A stretch of DNA of 64,000 nt. It comes from Gnetum montanum (Eukaryota; Streptophyta; Gnetopsida; Gnetales; Gnetaceae). How positions within the stretch are numbered: position 1 is the stretch's first letter; every line of letters begins with the position of its first letter. The position numbers and the translations under genes were made by a program. Below the pieces are notes generated by a model. It saw only the letters and a list, made by a program, of their open reading frames with translations. It made no database searches and was not told the DNA's origin. This document shows positions 57,813 through 64,000 of this stretch, piece by piece. Where the stretch lies: positions 3,335 through 67,334 of the forward strand of contig MNCI01022289.1 in the NCBI GenBank assembly GCA_015680685.1. Reading direction: 5' to 3'.

Positions 57813-58218
57813 ATGGCGTCTGCATTGCTGCTTCTGCTACTGACACTGACGACGACGNTTCGGCGTCGGCGGAGCCACGCCCCCGCACCTGCACGCGCGG
57901 GCCACGGAGCTCGTTTTCGTGGCCTCGGGGACGCTCGACTGGGGCTTCGTCGACACCGGCAACCGCCTGTTCCGTGGCCGCGCCGGCGCCGGGGACGTGT
58001 TCGTGGTGCCGCAGGGCCTCATTCACTACGTTGCCAACAACGGCACGGCCCCGGCGTTGGCCGTGGTGGCGTTCACGAGCCAGAGCCCCGGCGTCAGTTT
58101 GGTGCCGTCTGCGTCCTTCGCGTCGGAGCCGGCCATTCCGGCGGACTTGCTCGCGCGCGCCTTCCGCATGAGCAAGACCGACGTCGGTGCCATCCGCCGC
58201 GCTCTCGGCGCGTCATAG
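57813..58218 (+). CDS. germin-like protein (cupin), central part lost in a one-N gap
   Basis: A secreted cell-wall cupin of the germin-like family; members bind Mn and some act as oxalate oxidase or superoxide dismutase, but substrate cannot be told from this fragment. ATG at 57813 opens a hydrophobic signal-peptide start, MASALLLLLLTLTTT, then N at 57858. In a different frame, 57859 to TAG at 58216 is open for 119 codons: GVGGATPPHLHARATELVFV is germin box 2 with Mn ligands His10, His12 and Glu17 of this part. GDVFVVPQGLIHYVANNG is box 3 with the fourth ligand His56. The carboxyl part ends normally (PADLLARAFRMSKTDVGA). The usual length is about 210-220 residues; about 80-90 are missing, including the box 1 cysteine region. 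The missing piece is best seen as an assembly loss, not a mutation. GC is far higher than in surrounding DNA, with strong GC-ending codons. It is the only probable host gene here. Confidence 0.9.
57858..57858. other. single-N assembly join inside the germin-like gene
   Basis: The frame differs on the two sides and the first cupin half is absent, so N stands for an unknown length, probably about 250 bp or more if the gene has no intron there. Confidence 0.8.
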
Positions 58219-58315
58219 ATGATGTACGATTCGTGTGCGTCCCGCCTCCGCGTAGAACGTGGCTCTATAATTAATTAATCATGCCTTGTGACTTCACACG
58301 GTTTATACTTGGTTT

Positions 58316-58501
58316 GTTGCCGTTGTCTTGTTTTTTTTGAGTATGCATCCGTTGCCGTTGTCTTGCTTTTTTTTGAGTATGCATCCAAAGAATCTGATAC
58401 ATGGAAGCGTAGAATGTAGAATCCAGAATTCATGATTCGTGTAACCACAGAAAAAATGGGTACCTGTTTCGTGTAACCACAGAAAAAATGGGTACCTGTT
58501 T
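58316..58501 (+). repeat. two short tandem duplications in the 3' flank of the germin-like gene
   Basis: A 35-bp unit starting GTTGCCGTTGTCTTG occurs at 58316-58350 and 58351-58386 (one extra T). A 32-bp unit CGTGTAACCACAG... occurs at 58438-58469 and 58470-58501, identical. Both lie about 100-290 bp past the stop codon. Confidence 0.9.
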
Positions 58502-58689
58502 GTAACTGAGGATAAGAAAAAGATGGCGGCTCTTCTGCACTTCATGTTTTTGTTGTAAAATATAAATGCGAATTTACTGCCATTCTGTGCGTACGTGAAC
58601 CCGTATCCGCTGCTAACGATTCGTAAACTTTACGTCTGCCAGCGATCCGTAAGATTTACGGCAGACTCGCGAATCCCGGCAGGAGAATA

Positions 58690-59240
58690 TTGCAAAGGTT
58701 TAATTTGCTTTGTTCCTGATCATGATGGCGTCGCCGTCGCACTTGAGTGCATAGAATAATTTGCCAGTGTTTTCTTTCTGGAATCGCTTGACTTAAGAAT
58801 GTTCATGGTTCCAGAATCTCCAGCAGGCGTGATTTCCAAATTATTCAATGCGTTTACTGATTGATGTCACGTGCAATCTCGACTTTAAAATCAAAGGTTC
58901 CAGAATAAATTGTTCAGGCCTCGTGGAAATGGCAAAGCCCTACCTCCCCTGCATCCATGGCTTCCCAGATCTATTCCAGCTACTAATTTCTATGGATATG
59001 ATCACGCTCGGTGTAAAAGGGCACTTAATGCTCCTGTTATAAAGAGGTCGTTCATTGATTCATTAAACTTGCACCCAAACCGGGGAACCTTTTTTTGCCG
59101 ATTCACGACACTTTTATTGGGCCTTAAAGCCTTAACAATCGCAAATGCCATGCGTAGTAGAATTGACGCTCATTTTAAGACGCTGTCATTTTGGAGAAAT
59201 CTAGTTTTGTGGACTAGGATGAAAGGTATGCATGGGCCTT
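58690..59240 (+). other. 3' flank of the germin-like gene, paralogous to 61850-62200
   Basis: Contains ATGGCGTCGCCGTCGCAC, GTGCATAGAATAATTTGCC, TGGAATCGCTTGACTTAAG and, near 59045, AGGTCGTTCATTGATTC. Each has a match in the same order at 61870-62165. No coding frame is convincing; this is duplicated flanking DNA. Confidence 0.65.
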
Positions 59241-61439
59241 AAGCAAGTCATCACAAGAGTGTTGGTAAAACTTGATAGTCACATACGAATCCACTTATGT
59301 CATTAATAGGTCCTATATCCAGCAAAATACATTTACAATTTTATAAAAGTCTTCAACAACTTTATTAGGATAAATATTAAATATTATAGTAGTTTGGGGT
59401 ATTGGAACTTCTTTATTTATTATTATTTTTATTTTTAGAGGGGGCTAGTACTTGACTCTAAAAAATGAATAATAATATAAAAAAAAATCAAAGTACATTA
59501 GATCATTAAAGAGAGAGTCTAAAGAAAAAGTTGAATAGTTTTGAGGATGTCTTTTCAAATTTTCATCCTTATAACTAATAGTGAAAAGCCTTCCCTCTAA
59601 GGTAGAAAAAGGTTCATGACTTGCCCTTTCAAATCCACCCTCATGGGTTTTCTCTTCTTACTAAAGGGTTTCTTGTAAAGACAAGGAAAAAACTTTCTCT
59701 AAAGAAAAAAGAATACATCAATCAGAGATAAAGAACAAATAACAACAAAAGCTAAAAGCTTCCCATCTTTGAGCCTCTAAAACAAAATAAAATTAACATT
59801 ATATAAATGAAATTACTTTATTAAAATTGTGATTAAGGTACTTTATTACATCCAAAGACACATAGGATCTATAAAATGATCAACTATAAGGAAGTGATCC
59901 AAGCTAGTTAACTCCAACTCAAAGAAGTGGAGCAAATATTTTGGCATTCAAGCTCTAATGGACTATAAGAACAAGTAAAGTGAGCAAGACATGTTCTTCA
60001 TCCTCTAGTACTTCAGCTACAAAAAATTTACATATGCATTGATTTCTTATAAGATTAGTCTAGCATATTTTCTTAAACATCACACAAGTCCATCTGGTTA
60101 AAACTTTAATTCACATTATGATTGTAACAAACATGTAAGTAGGCTTTTGTGTTGAGGCTTCTTTGAATGTTATGTAAGTAAAATTGTTTTCTCCCCATGG
60201 TTTATTACCACATGCTCATAAGTAGCTTTTCTAAGATCATTTTTCTTAGATCATCTAGCATCCCCAAAACCAATGAGCTATTCCTCTGTATGTTCTTAAC
60301 ATGTGATGTGTTTAAAAAAAATGCTTTGACATTAACTCTCTGTATAGCTTTATCTTATAAATGCATTGAATTTCTATATAGCTTTGCAACTTTACATTGC
60401 TACTTAGAAGTTTCAATTATAATATGCAAAATTTTTGTAAACTAATTAATACTGAAACTAAAACTATTTTTTTTTACTTATATCCACTAAGACCCGTTAG
60501 ATCTATCACACTAGTTTTAGGATTCCTTTTACAGAATTTTTTTGTTTCAAATTTATAAGTTAGTGTTGCCTAGTGGAATGGAACTCGATTACTAAGCTGA
60601 GACTCTTCCTATGAAGCTAACACCTCATTAGCATACTAAAGCTTGACACCTAAGAAGCACTAAAGGCATCATTAAAATACCATGTGAGCTAGCTCAAATT
60701 CTTATTGTCTTTTACAAATGTGAAAAAGCTACATTTCATGAAAAGAATATCTATTCGTAGAATGTTTTTCATACCTTTTATATTAAATTTACTTTTTAAA
60801 TTTTAACTTTTTGTGTATTTTTCTAATGTACCACAACATTCATGTTAAACATGTGCAACCAACAAAGTAAATTAAATTTTTATGGAATTTAGAAAGATGT
60901 CGAATAAGAAGACATCAATATAAAGGACCCCTATTGACTTGATAGAGTCCTTGTGTGTTGTGCAAGTAGTTGTGGTTTGATTTCCCCTACACTTTTACTA
61001 AACCTATCGAATATTAAAAAAAGAAGACATCCAAGTATAGAGGGTTCACTGTAGTTGCTTACCCACATATTAAATAAAAATATCTGATTTTGACCATTCA
61101 AAGTGCCAATAATACAGGTACACCCTAAGATATATAGTTCAATTACAACTTTATAATTCAACATAACTACAACTTTGTAATTCACCATTGCATAGGTACA
61201 TCTCCAAATATCTAGTTCAACTACAATTTTATAATTCCGTCAATAACAATTACATAATTCAGCGTTTAGAAATTTTTTTAAAAAATAGCAAGTCAGGTCA
61301 GATGGCCCCTTTCGTCAAAAAAAGTTACTAAAGCATCTCCTTGATTAATAATTCCTGCGAAATTATCATGGAAAGTCAGAAAAATCATGTTAAAAGCCTT
61401 TGATTTCGTCCTGGCTCAACTGGGGTCCACGGAAATTTT
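59241..61439. other. AT-rich intergenic DNA
   Basis: No gene, LTR or structured RNA recognised. Open stretches, such as 60197-60445, are low-complexity and hydrophobic without a domain. An old insertion may be present but cannot be identified. Confidence 0.4.
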
Positions 61440-62200
61440 AATGCGGCCACTGATTGTCAATACGGCCAGAGTGTGGAAAACAAACACCGATTTAAATTGA
61501 CCGTGGGCCAAACAACGTGCATAAATTTGGAGTCAACAATTTGCACACAGTTGACCTCACACTCACGGGTATTCGTATTTTAATATTTATATCCATTCCA
61601 ACATTACGACTTATAAAGTCAACCATCGAAAACCAATTGGTTGGCGACGCCGGTGCTCTGATATAAAATACCAGACTCTAGAACACCCACCAATAAACAA
61701 TCCGTTTGAACACCCTCCATAAATAAACAATCCGTCCGTGTACTGCTCCTACTTGTTATACAAGTTACAAAGTGGTGGTGCTTTATTGTTTTTTATTTTA
61801 AGGGAATTTGGTTGTGGGAGGTGCTGGAAGGTTTGTGTGGGGATAATCTTGTAATGCTTTGCTTTGCGGAGGATGACGGCATCGCCACATCCCAGTGCAT
61901 TGAATAATTTCGCCCTGCTTTCTGGATATGGAATCGCTTGGTTTGGCTTAAGAATGTTCGTGGTTGTAAAATTTTCCATAGGCGGGAACTAATTGATCAT
62001 AATGCTCTTTCTCGAATTCAAAAGATAAAGTTTGAAATAATTCTTTGAGTATCTGAAAATGAGTGGTACTGTCTCCCAAACTCTCCTCTAATTTCTAATG
62101 ATTAATTTAGGAACGGATTAAGGACACTTCTGCACCGGTTACAAAGATGTCGTTCATTCTATCAGCGGATTGCTCAATAATTTCAACCTTTGACCATTCC
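61440..62200 (+). pseudogene. remnant of a germin-like gene duplicate: promoter and 3' flank without coding sequence
   Basis: 61500-61690 parallels the germin-like promoter: GTGGGCCAA, then AAAACCAATTGGTTGG, CGCCGGTGC and AAATACCAGAC against AAACCAATTTTTGG, CGCGGTGCC and AAATTCCAGAC at 57628-57680. 61850-62165 parallels the 3' flank: GATGACGGCATCGCCAC, GTGCATTGAATAATTT, GGAATCGCTTGG, TTAAGAATGTTCGTGG and ATGTCGTTCATTC. The distance between the promoter and flank blocks is about 220 bp here and over 1000 bp in the complete copy, so the coding sequence has been deleted. There is no N here. Confidence 0.6.
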
Positions 62201-63640
62201 AATGATCAGCAGCATAGCGTTTAAAATAGTTTCAGGCTTTCTGGCAATCTGGCTTTCTCGTTGTCTATTTCGTTAGCTTCTTCAAGATGGAGCTCCTCTT
62301 AGATCTATGCTTAGCAACCTCCATGTCTCCACTGTACAGTTTAACCCATAGTTACAGAAATGGGAACGGGTAAAGTGACTGCAATGCTACCCTATAAAAT
62401 CAGGTTGCTAAAAACAGAGAACCAACTAGTAGCTTTAGCAATATTTATATTTTAGTAAAATTATGTGTATATTTCTTTGGTCATAGAACAACAATTTAAA
62501 ATGCAATACAATACAATGATTTTTATATAAAAAAATTTACAGTAATTTTATTTATTGGTATCTAAGAACAATTACCCATCAATAAACTTAGACAGAAGTT
62601 GTAAAGGAATTTATTTTAAAATTAAATATTTTTGAAACAAAATAGTAAGAAAAAACAAAAATATATATTAAGAACAGTTTTAGTCATTGATAAATAAAAT
62701 TTTTTAAATGAGTACATGACATATTAAGTCCAATACATTAATATGCTTAACTTGTAGCATGCTTAATATTGTTTATACAATATTGTGTTTTTACATACAT
62801 TTTTTATTTTTACCACCATCAAACATATTTTCATATTTAGAATTTAGAACTTCCATAGGAAGTTCATCATCTCCATCATCCATAGATCCTCCATAATCCC
62901 ATATTGGATGAGGACCCATTTCGTAATTGTGATAAGATTGAGATAATAACCTAATATTTAAATGAACAAAAACTAAATCTTCAGCCTTTGTAGTAAAGCT
63001 TCAGCCTTTGTAAAATCTCATTCTAAAGATCACTTAGACCAATTAATAAACACAGATTCACTGTTGCATGTTAACAATCAAATAAAATCTTCAAAGATAA
63101 GCTGAAAATAGTGCCACACTTTCATCCACATAAACAAGCATAAGGCATAAGCATAAGGCAAGATTTAATTCATGACAGATGCAGTAGTTGAGAATAAAGA
63201 AAACGTTTTGCCCAGCAAGTGACAGTTACTATTCATGGGTGATGGCATTTTGAAACAAGATCTTGTTTCTCCAACGAGAAAAACGTGAAACTTTAAGAAT
63301 CTGTTGTGTTTCTGCCAACATAGGTTTAACCATCGTTTTTACCAACACTGAAATCTCTATTACCACTTCAATGTTTTTGCACCCTGAAGCTAAGTACAAA
63401 CCCTTTGGCATCCTATGCACAATTCCGTGTGTCATCTCCACACTTCCCTGTGTCAACCACACACTTTTAGTAATTATTTCCCAGTATACCTACACCTTTC
63501 ACCATACCATCCTAGGTAATCTTCACCTAAATATACCTTTCACTCACCATGGTGAGTATATTTCTAGGAAGATAATCTTCTACCTACTTAGACCTTTTAC
63601 CATACTATCAATCTGAAATATACTTATGATAAAATAATCT
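62201..63640. other. AT-rich DNA without recognised genes
   Basis: Small direct repeats occur (TTCAGCCTTTGTA near 62980 and 63000; GCATAAGGCATAAGCATAAGGCA near 63130). Open stretches on both strands at 63229-63616 overlap in opposite directions and show no domain. Confidence 0.35.
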
Positions 63641-63649
63641 TTTTGTAGG

Positions 63650-63667
63650 AATATATATATATATATA
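63650..63667 (+). repeat. AT dinucleotide microsatellite
   Basis: An uninterrupted (AT)n run in GGAATATATATATATATATAAT. Confidence 0.85.
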
Positions 63668-64000
63668 ATAACAAAAGCTATAGACAATATAAATCAAAAA
63701 AATAACACACAGAATTTATGTGGAAAATCTCAAATTGGGACAAAACCATGGGCAAAGATGGAGAGAAATTCACTAGATCAAAGATGAGTACAAAGCGGAG
63801 TGTTTAGGGAGACTATCAAAACATTACATCAAGCCCTAACTAAAAACATCATATACAATAAACCCTAGGCCTAATATGAAAAAGAGAAATGGGCCAAACA
63901 AAACAAGTCCATACCGAGGGGGCTTTGGGCTGGACCAAAAGTACAATTTGCACCTAACTATATTCAAACAATCTCTACCTTGACACAAATTCTCTTACAA
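63668..64000 (-). repeat. possible copia-type LTR fragment running off the window
   Basis: ATTTATGTGGAAAATCTCAA, GGGACAAAACCATGGGCAA and CTACCTTGACACAAATTCTC resemble blocks I associate with copia LTRs of seed plants, read on the minus strand. The right end lies outside the window, and no primer-binding site or partner was found. Confidence 0.35.

Noticed and set aside
57813-58274. A long Arg-rich open stretch on the plus strand through the germin-like gene, and Arg/Pro-rich ones on the minus strand
   Set aside because: They are out-of-frame readings of GC-rich coding DNA; the germin boxes are in the frame that starts at 57859.
60197-60445. Possible small membrane protein gene
   Set aside because: Hydrophobic translation comes from T-rich DNA; no start context, domain or codon bias supports it.

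Overview
The window looks like an AT-rich, transposon-dominated stretch of a large land-plant nuclear genome. This is shown by Ty3/gypsy elements of Athila and Tat type, a Ty1/copia element, an L1-type LINE and one GC-rich germin-like gene. The strong decay and AT-rich background would suit a gymnosperm or another slow-turnover seed plant, but the species cannot be named from the sequence.

Layout. (1) 0.46-5.1 kb, minus strand: remains of a DUF7869-like protein, then a Tat-like gypsy fragment (protease, gag, LTR). (2) 5.3-9.7 kb: a short-repeat array with a TATA box, upstream of a decayed coiled-coil ORF and an LTR-like stretch. (3) 9.9-23.6 kb: a Tat-like gypsy element F (gag, then protease and an extra RNase H), split by an 11.2-kb Athila-like element A with both LTRs, gag, protease, partial reverse transcriptase, integrase and a 3' ORF. 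(4) 24.1-38.3 kb: a three-level nest. A LINE on the minus strand is split by gag-only element E, and E is split by gag-only element C (8.5 kb, 5-bp target duplication TACGC). (5) 38.5-45.1 kb: a gypsy protease scrap, another gypsy gag (G), and a copia element H holding a partial C-family LTR. (6) 46.6-54.7 kb, minus strand: Athila-like element D with a perfect ATGGG target duplication and an internal deletion removing reverse transcriptase, RNase H and half of integrase. (7) 55.5-62.2 kb: the only probable host gene, a germin-like protein with an assembly gap inside its coding region. Tandem repeats lie upstream, and a second copy of its promoter and 3' flank lies downstream without any coding sequence. 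(8) 62.2-64 kb: AT-rich DNA and a probable LTR fragment.

The most interesting signal concerns elements A and C. In each, the 3' ORF (resembling the putative plant transposon protein domain, PF20167) is preceded by an internal copy of that element's own LTR core promoter. The short repeats, TATA box and spacing match the element's own LTR, and the two families use different motifs. Element D lacks both the 3' ORF and the internal promoter. This suggests a separately promoted third gene in these retrotransposons.

All retroelement reading frames are broken. Most stops sit where CAA, CAG or CGA would be expected, as from deamination of methylated cytosine. There are three single-N joins and one 227-base N gap. 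No rRNA, canonical tRNA, CRISPR or organellar genes were seen.
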